From Alphaproteobacteria bacterium (lineage in GTDB: Bacteria; Pseudomonadota; Alphaproteobacteria; Rickettsiales; SXRF01): a stretch of DNA of 50,016 nucleotides. Below the pieces are notes generated by a model that ran no database searches, was not told where the DNA came from, and saw only the letters and a program-made list of their open reading frames with translations. The stretch covers positions 1 to 50,016 of the forward strand of contig JAGVLW010000056.1 of NCBI GenBank assembly GCA_020054105.1, given 5' to 3'. The position numbers and the translations under genes were made by a program. Positions 24,596-32,591 of the stretch are shown piece after piece. Within the stretch, counting starts at the first letter, position 1. Each line of letters starts with the position of its first letter.

Positions 24596-25102
24596 TTACT
24601 TAATATGTTGCAAGATCTGTACCAAAGCCTGCTTGGGGGTGGTGGCGCCGTGGTTATCGACGGTGATATCGGGCGTTTTTGGCGCTTCAAAGGCAATATC
24701 GACCCCTACCACCTGCTCGCCGCGCGAATAAATGCCTTTACTATCGCGCCGCTTAAGCTCCTCGAGCGGCACGCGCACATAAATCTCGTAGTAGCCGGCG
24801 ATATGCTCGCGGTTCCAGGCGCGCGTGGCATCGAACATCGAAATGGTGGCGCAGATTACGTTCGCTCCCTGCGCTGCCAGCAGGCGGCAGAGCCGCGCAT
24901 AGCGCATGCTGGCATCGCGGCGCGCCGCCTCATCGTAAGACTGGGTGCCGCCAAACACTTCGCGCAATTCGTCGCCGTCGAGGAGGATCGCCGTTTTCCC
25001 TTGCGCGCGCAGTGCATCGGCCAGCAAGGTGGCAATCGTGGTCTTGCCCGACCCGGACAGGCCGGTGACCCAGAATACGCGGCCGGGTTCAGGAGTGTTC
25101 AT
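24596..25102 (-). CDS. CysC-like kinase, probable cytidine diphosphoramidate kinase (Cj1415 type)
   Basis: The product has 168 residues from the ATG at 25102 overlapping the preceding stop. It has an adenylylsulfate-kinase fold: P-loop GLSGSGKT at 14-21, DGDELREVFG, and the R-D-x-K-G-x-Y loop (RRDSKGIYSR). In sulfate assimilation CysC adds a 3' phosphate to APS to give PAPS, but no ATP sulfurylase genes (cysD/cysN) are visible. All the other methyl phosphoramidate genes are adjacent, and in Campylobacter the homologous Cj1415 phosphorylates cytidine diphosphoramidate at the 3' hydroxyl. I therefore favour that role. True PAPS synthesis for the neighbouring sulfotransferase-like proteins is the main alternative. 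Confidence 0.82.
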   Translation of the reverse strand: MNTPEPGRVFWVTGLSGSGKTTIATLLADALRAQGKTAILLDGDELREVFGGTQSYDEAARRDASMRYARLCRLLAAQGANVICATISMFDATRAWNREHIAGYYEIYVRVPLEELKRRDSKGIYSRGEQVVGVDIAFEAPKTPDITVDNHGATTPKQALVQILQHIK

Positions 25103-26205
25103 GCGGAATCCAGAAATGACAAATCGTAGCCAAACGGCTCGTAGACTTTCGCGATGTCGAATACCTGAAATGTTTGGCGCACCTGTTCTTGCTGCCATGC
25201 GGGCCAGCTTTCATAGGTCTCGCGGGCGGTTTTGCGTTTTTTCCGACCTTGAGGATTCGAAGGACGGCCATTATCGATGTGCCCGGGGTCAAAAATCCAG
25301 TCGAGATAGGCCTCATCGGCGACCACCCTGCCGCCGGTGAGGTAATGCACAAAATTGGCGAAATATTCGCGGTCGCTGTGCAGTTTCTCAAAAGGCATGC
25401 GGGGGATGTGCGGCCCGGCTTTTATATCGTTTGCCCAGGTGACGCTATGGCGGGTTAGAAATTCGACGTAAAAAAACGCGCGGTTGAGCGATGCGGAAAG
25501 ATCGATATCGTATTCAATTTCCAGGGCGCTAACCAGAGAGGATTGGCTGGCCATTTCGTCAGCAACCGTTTGCTTGAAATCGGGCGTGCGCTCATACATC
25601 AGCTGGAAAAAATTGATCACCGTATCCAGCCGGATGATCGGATCGCGAATCAGATCGGCCACCGGAAACGCGTTGCCGCGGCCATTGAAGGCCGCCGCGC
25701 CTTTTTGCATTTCGTTGACGCACTGTGCCGCGGTCATTCCGCGCACGTTGCCATAGGCTTTATACGGCTTTAGTTTTGGCAGCTCGTCGAGCTCATCGAA
25801 CAGATAGGGCACATAGGCATGGCCGCGGGCCATCAGATTGTCCATCGGCGTGAAAATCCCGCCATATTTATCCTCTCTCACCGGGGCGCCGCCATATTTA
25901 AAGAATCCGCCCCGTTTCAGGGCGGCCTCCAGGCCTGGCGAAACGCCCAGGCGCAGGTCGGCGGCGTTTTTGATGCCGGCGCGGATTTTGACGATTTCGT
26001 CGTCGTTATATTCGTAATTCATCGCCATCAGCGGATGGTCGGTTCCTGAAGTGCAGAGGATTTCAGAATGTTTATTGAGCGCCTGCCCCAGCCAGATGGC
26101 CCCTGTCTGGCCACAGGAAGTGACGAGAAAAGGCGCCGGCGAATCGCGGTCGCTTGCGGGAGAAGGCACATTTTTTTGTAGGGTGCTGCTCATAATGCGA
26201 TTCAT
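25099..26205 (-). CDS. Sulfotransferase-fold protein, candidate phosphoramidate transferase
   Basis: The product has 368 residues. SCGQTGAIWLGQALNKHSEI matches the 5'-phosphosulfate-binding loop of sulfotransferases (GxxGxxWLxxxLxxHP). LIRDPIIRLDTVIN fits the 3'-phosphate-binding site, Arg followed eight residues later by Thr in place of Ser. The rest is not closely recognisable. It overlaps the CysC-like kinase by four bases (ATGA), so the two should be made together. The fold binds a 3'-phosphorylated nucleotide donor. The donor could be PAPS or, given the operon, 3'-phospho-cytidine diphosphoramidate. The start is uncertain between 26205 and 26193; neither has a clear ribosome-binding site. 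Confidence 0.68.
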   Translation of the reverse strand: MNRIMSSTLQKNVPSPASDRDSPAPFLVTSCGQTGAIWLGQALNKHSEILCTSGTDHPLMAMNYEYNDDEIVKIRAGIKNAADLRLGVSPGLEAALKRGGFFKYGGAPVREDKYGGIFTPMDNLMARGHAYVPYLFDELDELPKLKPYKAYGNVRGMTAAQCVNEMQKGAAAFNGRGNAFPVADLIRDPIIRLDTVINFFQLMYERTPDFKQTVADEMASQSSLVSALEIEYDIDLSASLNRAFFYVEFLTRHSVTWANDIKAGPHIPRMPFEKLHSDREYFANFVHYLTGGRVVADEAYLDWIFDPGHIDNGRPSNPQGRKKRKTARETYESWPAWQQEQVRQTFQVFDIAKVYEPFGYDLSFLDSA

Positions 26206-26226
26206 AATAGGATGTGGGAACGATGT

Positions 26227-27159
26227 CTACGAGGCTTTGAGATAGGATAAATCGATTCCCAGCTCGTTGTAAAAATCGATATAGTCGAACGGTAGCAGCT
26301 TAGTCATTTGCAAGAACATATAGCGTTGCCAATCGTTCATTGCGCTCCAGATGGCCTCGCCGTCATAGGGCGCGGCGATCAGTGCTTCCTGATTATCGTC
26401 GGCGAACTGGTAGCCTTCGTAATGATATTTGGCAAGATCATCACTTTGCGCATACAGCGCCGTGAGGGATTGCTCTTGCGGCACAAAAGCATCATCGGTT
26501 GCCCAGGCCAGCAGCGCCCGCATCGCTGCCGGTTCGCGCTTGAGCGTTTCGAAATTGAGCATCCGCGCGTCCAGCAAGTCCGCCCGTTGCAGGTCTTCGC
26601 ACATACTGAGATTGACGTAGATCAGCCGGGCGATGCTGATGCGCTGTATGTCGGTCAGCGTCATGGCGAATTTTTGCTCGGTATCGGCGATCAATGCTCC
26701 CAGTTGCGGCAGGGCGGCGACTTCACGGCGCAGCGCCTCGGCATCGACGACATCCTGCGTCGCATAATGCAATTGGTTTTTGATGGTCGAGCGCAGGCGC
26801 TTGATCGGGCAGCCGTAGAGATAGGCGACCTTGTGCTTCATCGGGTTGGGATATTTCTGGTAATTCTGCCAGAGGCTGGTGGCGTTGTGAAAATGCGCGA
26901 TCACCGTCAGCGGCGCCGGCGAATAGAGCCGCAGGGTTTCTTCGAGCAGGCAATCAAGCGGCATGAGCGTGCGCAGCGAATGGTTCTGCAAATCGATTTT
27001 GCGCAGCATCGGGTTATGCTCGATGGTTTTTTTATACTCGGCGGGCATGGCGGGAATCCAATTCGCCATGTTGACGCTTGGCACTTGCCTCAGCATTTCT
27101 TCCAGCCATTTCTGGCCGGAGCCGCCCATGCTGGCAATCACAAGAAAATTATCGGTCAT
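26227..27159 (-). CDS. Sulfotransferase-fold protein, candidate phosphoramidate transferase
   Basis: The product has 310 residues. FLVIASMGGSGQKWLEEMLRQ opens the protein and corresponds to the phosphosulfate-binding loop. YGCPIKRLRSTIKN aligns with the 3'-phosphate site of the downstream paralogue (CP-x-x-RL-x-S/T-x-I), with Ser present but the usual Arg replaced. Both proteins also end alike (YDLSFLDSA and IDLSYLKAS), so this and the 25099 product are probably paralogues that diverged after duplication. Its start overlaps the stop of the upstream 27156 gene by four bases and 21 bp separate it from the next. Sulfate transfer from PAPS is the family default; transfer of a phosphoramidate group is proposed from context. 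Confidence 0.65.
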   Translation of the reverse strand: MTDNFLVIASMGGSGQKWLEEMLRQVPSVNMANWIPAMPAEYKKTIEHNPMLRKIDLQNHSLRTLMPLDCLLEETLRLYSPAPLTVIAHFHNATSLWQNYQKYPNPMKHKVAYLYGCPIKRLRSTIKNQLHYATQDVVDAEALRREVAALPQLGALIADTEQKFAMTLTDIQRISIARLIYVNLSMCEDLQRADLLDARMLNFETLKREPAAMRALLAWATDDAFVPQEQSLTALYAQSDDLAKYHYEGYQFADDNQEALIAAPYDGEAIWSAMNDWQRYMFLQMTKLLPFDYIDFYNELGIDLSYLKAS

Positions 27160-28466
27160 GATTTTTCAAACGGCAAGGGGGTGACGATGGTTTCGTTATC
27201 GGCCAGGCCGGCGCGCCAGGCCATGAACAGCCAGTGTCGGCATTTGCGGTATTCGCCCAGGCGCCAGCGCCGCCAGTTCTGCGGCGAGGGCTGTTCGCTT
27301 CGATCCTTGAGCCATCTTTCATAACGTTTTTGTGTGGTCGCATCCGGTTTTTCTCTCGATAACGGCAGCAGCAAAAAAGGCAAATGCAATAACAATGCCA
27401 GCCTGCTTGCCGGTTTTTCGTAGCCCCAGGCGCGGTATTGCCGCCGCAGCAGCGGCGTTAAAATGAAACGGTCGCGCGCACTGACGAATTCCGAATAGCT
27501 GTGGCTGGGAATCTCTTTGTCGAAGCCGCTGACGCGCTTCGATTCCGGGCGGTTCCACCATTGCATACCATTGAAGGTGCTTTGCAGCAGGCAATCGTCC
27601 CAGTTGATCTCCAGCCAGCGCGCCAGCGCCGCCATCAACGCCTTGGGATAGGCATGAAGGTCTTCGAGCTTGATCGCCGCCGCCGGCACTTCGTCTGTAG
27701 GAAAATATGGCCGGTAGCCGTTTACCCGGTGGATTTCGGCGAACATCTGGTAGTCGTTGAGAATCTGGGCAAGGCCGCGCTGTAATCCATCGAACATCCA
27801 CCAATCGCTTTTGCTGGCGGCCAGGCGCATCATCGAGCCGAGATTGCGCAGCGGCTCGCGCACCGTGTGGATGATATGGAATTTCGCAAAATCCTCGCGC
27901 ATCTGCTGCGCGTAGGTATGTTGCAGCGAATGGATGGGATATAAAATCCACACTGCATCGGCCAGCGGCCTGGGCTGCGGGCGGGCGGCATGATAGGCCA
28001 GAAACACGCCGGCGATGAAATGCTTGCGGCGCGCATGCGCCGGCAGCGCTGCGTGCGGGCCGTAGAGTGTTTCAAAATTCTCGAGGAATTCCATCATATC
28101 GACCACCAGCGGCGCATCGCGGTTGGGCCCCATCTGGTGCAGGCCAAGCCCCACCGCATTGTCGTTGGTCAGCGCAAATTCGCGGTCGAACCAGTAGGGG
28201 AAGCGGGCGAAAAGCGCCTTTACCAGCTCCGGAAAGGGCAGGTGGCCATGCTCCTCGAAAAACGGGTAAAGCGGCAGGGCATACAGGCCCGGCAGCGACA
28301 CGATCTCCGGATGGTCGTCGAGCAGGCTTTGCAGGAAAGTCGAGCCGCTGACGCCGTAATTCTGCACGGCCACCAGCCCGCGAATGGCGGGCAACGGGCG
28401 GGCGTCGGCGGCGGGCGATTGCGTCATGAAACTACGGAATGGCTGGGGGTTGTACGGATCAAGCAC
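27156..28466 (-). CDS. Sulfotransferase-like protein
   Basis: The product has 436 residues if started at GTG 28466, which is preceded by GAAGG at short spacing; an in-frame ATG at 28427 is an alternative. It has the most conventional sulfotransferase signature of the three. YGVSGSTFLQSLLDDHPEI is the 5' loop, and TVREPLRNLGSMM has Arg and Ser eight apart, as in the 3'-phosphate site. The C-terminal 120 residues are basic and include one hydrophobic segment (LALLLHLPFLLLPL), suggesting membrane association. It is the first gene of the minus-strand operon. A Golgi-type carbohydrate sulfotransferase-like activity is the default reading, phosphoramidate transfer the contextual alternative. Confidence 0.68.
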   Translation of the reverse strand: MLDPYNPQPFRSFMTQSPAADARPLPAIRGLVAVQNYGVSGSTFLQSLLDDHPEIVSLPGLYALPLYPFFEEHGHLPFPELVKALFARFPYWFDREFALTNDNAVGLGLHQMGPNRDAPLVVDMMEFLENFETLYGPHAALPAHARRKHFIAGVFLAYHAARPQPRPLADAVWILYPIHSLQHTYAQQMREDFAKFHIIHTVREPLRNLGSMMRLAASKSDWWMFDGLQRGLAQILNDYQMFAEIHRVNGYRPYFPTDEVPAAAIKLEDLHAYPKALMAALARWLEINWDDCLLQSTFNGMQWWNRPESKRVSGFDKEIPSHSYSEFVSARDRFILTPLLRRQYRAWGYEKPASRLALLLHLPFLLLPLSREKPDATTQKRYERWLKDRSEQPSPQNWRRWRLGEYRKCRHWLFMAWRAGLADNETIVTPLPFEKS

Positions 28467-28594
28467 TAGCCCTTCGTCGCTTTTCTTTCAAGTGCCCATT
28501 TGCCCGCCGCCGGGCAGCGATGGCCGGGCGCGGGGAGAAGATGGTTGCAATTTCGCGCGGCAAACGCTAATTAATCCGGCTCTCGCCTAAATAT

Positions 28595-28635
28595 GCCGTC
28601 TTAGCTCAGTTGGTAGAGCGGCGCATTCGTAATGC
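28595..28635 (+). pseudogene. 5' fragment of a tRNA-Thr(CGU) gene
   Basis: The acceptor 5' strand, complete D arm (TAGCTCAGTTGGTAGAGC) and anticodon arm up to GCATTCGTAATGC are present and resemble a thrW-type tRNA. After about 28635 the sequence diverges: no variable loop, T arm or matching acceptor 3' strand follows. The break falls at the anticodon stem, a common integrase crossover position. It is therefore read as half of an attachment site or a disrupted tRNA rather than a functional gene. Confidence 0.75.
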
Positions 28636-28773
28636 CTACAGCGGCTACGGTGGCTCAGGTAGAAAGGTTTGTGAAGACAAGGAGTTGTGAAAAAGGGCGG
28701 TCACTGATATTGGAGCCGTATCAGCACGGTGTCAGCGACAGGCTTGGAATAGTTTGGTAATGTTTGTTGATGT

Positions 28774-28849
28774 GCCGCAGTAGCTCAGTTGGTAGAGCAC
28801 CTCATTCGTAATGAGGGGGTCGGGAGTTCGAGCCTCTTCTGCGGCACCA
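28774..28849 (+). tRNA. tRNA-Thr (anticodon CGU)
   Basis: This is a full cloverleaf: acceptor GCCGCAG/CTGCGGC, D stem GAGC/GCTC type with GGTA loop, anticodon stem CCTCA/TGAGG around TTCGTAA (anticodon CGT, reading ACG), T arm GGGAG-TTCGAGC-CTCTT with two G-U pairs, discriminator A and an encoded CCA. It lies 138 bp after the truncated copy and shares the D arm and CATTCGTAATG with it. It marks the border between the glycan island and the mobile DNA and probably restores the function of the broken gene. Confidence 0.92.
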
Positions 28850-29044
28850 TTTTCAAGGCCAAGTGCAGCGAAATTACGGCTGCCATCCGGGGACAATGAT
28901 ATATTGCTGGGACGGTTGATTGCAGTGACTAACGCGATACGCAACATTGCATTAAAATATTCTTAATCGAGACATGCTATTGACATTTCGGCTGGATAGA
29001 TAAACAGCCGTGTGGCATAGTGTGTGCATATCTGTCGGGAAAAT

Positions 29045-30040
29045 ATGGCAAAAGCTGAACAAATCATTGAGTTATTGAAAAGTCACATTACGGGTGACGA
29101 TCATCGCTTTTTTGCCATTGCGATGCAGGTTGCCGCGCATGAGGCGCAGCAGGGGCATGAAAAATTAGCCCAGGAATTAAAAATGCTGATTGATAAGGCG
29201 AAAGAAAAGCAATCCGCAATCAAAACTCAAACCTCGATTGTGAGCATTGTCCAGCCGAAAGGGGAGCTGGCTAATTTGCTCTCGGCGGAATACACGGACA
29301 TTACCTTCGCGCGGCTTACTTTTTCCGATGGAATCACAAAACGATTTAAGCGCATCATCCGCGAGCAACAGCAGCAGCACGCGCTTTCAAAGCATGGCTT
29401 AAGCGCGAGAAGAAAAATCCTGCTTTATGGACCTCCTGGCACCGGCAAAACGATCACCGCTTCCGCGCTGGCAGGTGAATTGAAGCTCCCGTTATTCACT
29501 ATCAGGCTAGACGGTCTGATCACAAAATTCATGGGCGAAACCGCTGGTAAATTGCGCACGATTTTTGACACAATGAAAACCACCCGCGCGGTTTATTTCT
29601 TTGACGAATTCGATGCGATCGGCGGTGATAGACATTTAGGCAATGACGTTGGTGAAATTCGGCGCGTATTGAATTCCTATTTGCAGTTCATGGAACAGGA
29701 TCAATCGGAGAGCCTTATTTTAGCAGCCACCAATTATGTAAAACTGCTTGATACGGCGCTCTTTAGGCGTTTTGACGACGTTATCGAATACGGACTACCC
29801 GACAAAGATCAGATCGAGCGCGTCATCCGTAATCGCTTGCATGGCTTCAAGCTGAAATCATCTATCAAGTGGGAAAACATTGTGGTGGAAGCCGAAGGAT
29901 TAAGCCACGCCGAGTTGACGCGCGCTTGCGACGAGGCGGCAAAAGAATCGATCCTTTCCAAGTTGGCGGCTGTTTCTGAAAAATTGCTGTTGGAGGCAAT
30001 TCAAGAGAGAAAACATGCTGGCACCCAACATAACAAATAA
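29045..30040 (+). CDS. ietA: AAA ATPase, IetA-like antitoxin/defence component
   Basis: The product has 331 residues from ATG 29045, preceded by GGGA; an in-frame GTG at 29024 adds seven residues and is less likely. It has Walker A GPPGTGKT at 129-136, Walker B YFFDEFD at about 184-190, a sensor-1 Asn in LAATNYV and an arginine finger in FRRFDD, as in FtsH/katanin-type AAA proteins. The downstream gene is a subtilisin-like protease, giving the IetAS pair described on the Agrobacterium plasmid pTiC58 as a toxin-antitoxin module and later reported to protect against phage. In that model the ATPase restrains or remodels the protease. The symbol rests on the pairing and motifs. Confidence 0.8.
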   Translation: MAKAEQIIELLKSHITGDDHRFFAIAMQVAAHEAQQGHEKLAQELKMLIDKAKEKQSAIKTQTSIVSIVQPKGELANLLSAEYTDITFARLTFSDGITKRFKRIIREQQQQHALSKHGLSARRKILLYGPPGTGKTITASALAGELKLPLFTIRLDGLITKFMGETAGKLRTIFDTMKTTRAVYFFDEFDAIGGDRHLGNDVGEIRRVLNSYLQFMEQDQSESLILAATNYVKLLDTALFRRFDDVIEYGLPDKDQIERVIRNRLHGFKLKSSIKWENIVVEAEGLSHAELTRACDEAAKESILSKLAAVSEKLLLEAIQERKHAGTQHNK

Positions 30041-30054
30041 ACTGTTGGGGCTCG

Positions 30055-32550
30055 ATGCCGATCCGTACTCATTTACCGCATATCTATCTACCTGCCGCTC
30101 TTGAGCGGACAGATTTCACGCCTGTCACACGCAATATCGGCGAAGGGGAGCCGCTAACCGCAAGGCAGCACCGTTATCTCCATGCCAACCAGCTGACGGC
30201 AGAACTCGACACGGCCGTGCGGCAGCGCATTGAGATGATTCAAAGCCTGCGCGTTCCCGACCAGGAAATAGTGCCGGGCGTTTGCCTGGATATTCAAGGA
30301 TCGGCAATGCATCCGCTCGACCTTGACGCGTTGGAAAATCGCGCCTCCCGAAATTCTCCCATTGAGTTATTGAACGTGCGGGTAACCGACGGCAATTTGA
30401 AAGCCACTATTTTTGTGCCTGAAAAACGGCTCGCATCACTGAAAGCCAGGATCGCAAAATACGGCGACGAATCAGTTGATCCTGCGGGAACGAAAGGATC
30501 GACTATTTCCATCGATTCGATCGAGGCGTTAAAGCTGGCCGATCTCAATTCATTTTGGATGGAAGCAACCGATCTCCCTACCGATAAGAACCGCGCCTAT
30601 GTGTGGGAAGCCTGGCTAAGAAAAGGCGCTATCGATGCGCTAAGAGCCAAAGAAGATGCGCTCGGCGTCAAGGTTTCCGCTCATTCGCTGAATTTCCAGG
30701 AATGTGAAATCTGCCTGCTTACATCCTCCCTTAATACACTGGCGATGCTGCAAATCGCGGCAGCACCGCTGGTGGCCTTTCGCTACCGGGAAGAAGCGCC
30801 GAGCTTTTTCACCAGCCTTTCACCGGCAGAGCAAGCGGGTTGGGCAGAAAATCTGCAAGCGCGGCTGCAATCAGCACCACAAGATGCACCGGCAGTATGC
30901 GTGCTTGATACCGGCGTGCGGAATTCAAATAGGTTGTTGGCGTCCTCGTTAGCGGATGGCGATTGCGATACTTATGATACAACGTGGGGCAAGGATGATT
31001 CTCATGGTCATGGTACAGAGATCGCCGGGCTTGCCTTAATCGGGGATTTAACGTCGGTGCTCGCCGGTAATGAAGCCGTGACGCTTAAGCATCGGCTCGA
31101 GTCAGTAAAGATATTGCCGGTATCGGGACAGAACCCCGAGGAATTATACGGCTGGATTACCCAGGAAAGCGTTTCGCGCGCTAAAATTAATGCACCCCGG
31201 CGCAAACGCGTCCTCTGCCTTGCGGTCACGAATCCGGGTAAAAACACAAACGGCAGGCCGACCGCCTGGTCTGCGACGATCGATAAACTCAGCATGGGCG
31301 TGGGCGCTGGTTCTGATTTTCTTATCGATGATGAGGATAAGAAGCTCTTTGTCGTATCCGTCGGCAATATTCGCGATAACCTACAACATGGAGAATATTC
31401 GGCCAGGAACGATGTTGAGCCGGTGGAAAATCCGGCGCAATCATGGAATGCCTTAAGCGTCGGCGGCGCTACCTTCAAAACCTTTAGCGAAGAAAGAGGT
31501 TTGGACGGTTGGAGCCTGGTCGCCGGTAACGGGGATATTTCCCCCACCAGTCGAACGTCGGTAGGCTGGGACGAAAAGGATTGGCCGATCAAGCCGGATA
31601 TTGTTCTCGAAGGCGGTAACTGTGTTTCCGATGGCACTTTAGTTTCGCATGACGCGGATCTCGGGCTGCTCACTACCGGACGCGACATACCGCTAATCTA
31701 TACCTGCGAAACCAGCGCTGCCACGGCGCAGGCGGCGCGCATGGCGGCGACATTGCAAGCCGAGTATCCCGATTACTGGCCGGAGACAATTCGTGGGCTG
31801 CTGGTACACAGCGCCCGCTGGAATGATGCGATGTACCGCGACAAGCGGTTTAACCAAATGCTGGCGGGGGATAAAGAAAATCTACTGCGGCGATTTGGCT
31901 ATGGCGTTCCCGATCTCGGCATAGCGCAATATAGCGCATCTAACAGAGCATGTTTGATTGCACAGCATCATATTCAGCCTTTTACCCGTGGCGATGATGA
32001 CAGAAATGCCGGATACATGGATATGAATATCCATACCCTGCCGTGGCCTTCCGATTATTTGAAAGAAAATGGCACGGTCAAAGTATGGCTGCGAGTTACG
32101 CTTTCTTATTTTATTGAACCGAACCCAGCGGAAAGGTTGCCGACGCAAAAATACAGTTACGCATCGCACCGGCTGAAATTCGAGTTGCAGCGTCCTCTTG
32201 AAACCCCTGACATTCTGCGCCAGCGCGTGAATAAAAAGGATCGCCCGGAGGGAGTTAAATTTGAATCTGTCGATAGCACGAATAAATGGCAGCTAGGCGC
32301 TAATAGCCGCAACAAAGGCTCTGTCGTTTCCGATGTATGGGTAGGCACGGCAGCGGAGTTGGCCGATCAGAATACCCTGGTCATTATCCCCGAGGGCGGA
32401 TGGTGGAAATACCGGAAGCACCTCAAGCGAGGCGATCAGAAGGCGCGCTACTCGTTGATCGTTTCTTTGGAAACTGAAAACCAGGAACTCGATATTTATA
32501 CGAAAATCGCCAACAAGATCGCCGTTCCTACCGAAATCACCACCCGTTAG
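30055..32550 (+). CDS. ietS: Subtilisin-like (S8) serine protease, IetS-like toxin/effector
   Basis: The product has 831 residues, starting 14 bp after ietA with GGGG upstream. The S8 triad is intact: Asp285 in VCVLDTGV, His319 in SHGHGTEIAG and Ser554 in CETSAATAQAA, with the oxyanion Asn438 in VSVGN. The N-terminal 270 residues form an uncharacterised domain without a signal peptide, so the protease should act in the cytoplasm. A C-terminal beta-rich region of about 200 residues follows the catalytic domain. With the ATPase it forms the IetAS module, in which the protease is the toxic part. Location between a tRNA and the integrase is typical of carried defence cargo. It converges on the integrase with a 41-bp gap. 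Confidence 0.82.
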   Translation: MPIRTHLPHIYLPAALERTDFTPVTRNIGEGEPLTARQHRYLHANQLTAELDTAVRQRIEMIQSLRVPDQEIVPGVCLDIQGSAMHPLDLDALENRASRNSPIELLNVRVTDGNLKATIFVPEKRLASLKARIAKYGDESVDPAGTKGSTISIDSIEALKLADLNSFWMEATDLPTDKNRAYVWEAWLRKGAIDALRAKEDALGVKVSAHSLNFQECEICLLTSSLNTLAMLQIAAAPLVAFRYREEAPSFFTSLSPAEQAGWAENLQARLQSAPQDAPAVCVLDTGVRNSNRLLASSLADGDCDTYDTTWGKDDSHGHGTEIAGLALIGDLTSVLAGNEAVTLKHRLESVKILPVSGQNPEELYGWITQESVSRAKINAPRRKRVLCLAVTNPGKNTNGRPTAWSATIDKLSMGVGAGSDFLIDDEDKKLFVVSVGNIRDNLQHGEYSARNDVEPVENPAQSWNALSVGGATFKTFSEERGLDGWSLVAGNGDISPTSRTSVGWDEKDWPIKPDIVLEGGNCVSDGTLVSHDADLGLLTTGRDIPLIYTCETSAATAQAARMAATLQAEYPDYWPETIRGLLVHSARWNDAMYRDKRFNQMLAGDKENLLRRFGYGVPDLGIAQYSASNRACLIAQHHIQPFTRGDDDRNAGYMDMNIHTLPWPSDYLKENGTVKVWLRVTLSYFIEPNPAERLPTQKYSYASHRLKFELQRPLETPDILRQRVNKKDRPEGVKFESVDSTNKWQLGANSRNKGSVVSDVWVGTAAELADQNTLVIIPEGGWWKYRKHLKRGDQKARYSLIVSLETENQELDIYTKIANKIAVPTEITTR

Positions 32551-32591
32551 AAAACTGAATTCTGCCTTTTGACTATAAAAACATTATCCCG

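Noticed and set aside
24596..25102. Reading the CysC-like gene as part of sulfate assimilation
   Set aside because: No ATP sulfurylase or sulfite pathway gene is visible and all neighbours match the phosphoramidate route, so this reading is kept only as an alternative.
28732..28947. 71-codon minus-strand frame across the tRNA-Thr
   Set aside because: Its central part is translation of the tRNA itself, a frequent annotation artefact.
29011..29027. Sigma-54-like sequence TGGCATAGTGTGTGCAT before ietA
   Set aside because: The GG-GC spacing is right but three core positions differ from consensus and the expected start point falls almost on the gene start; chance is likely.
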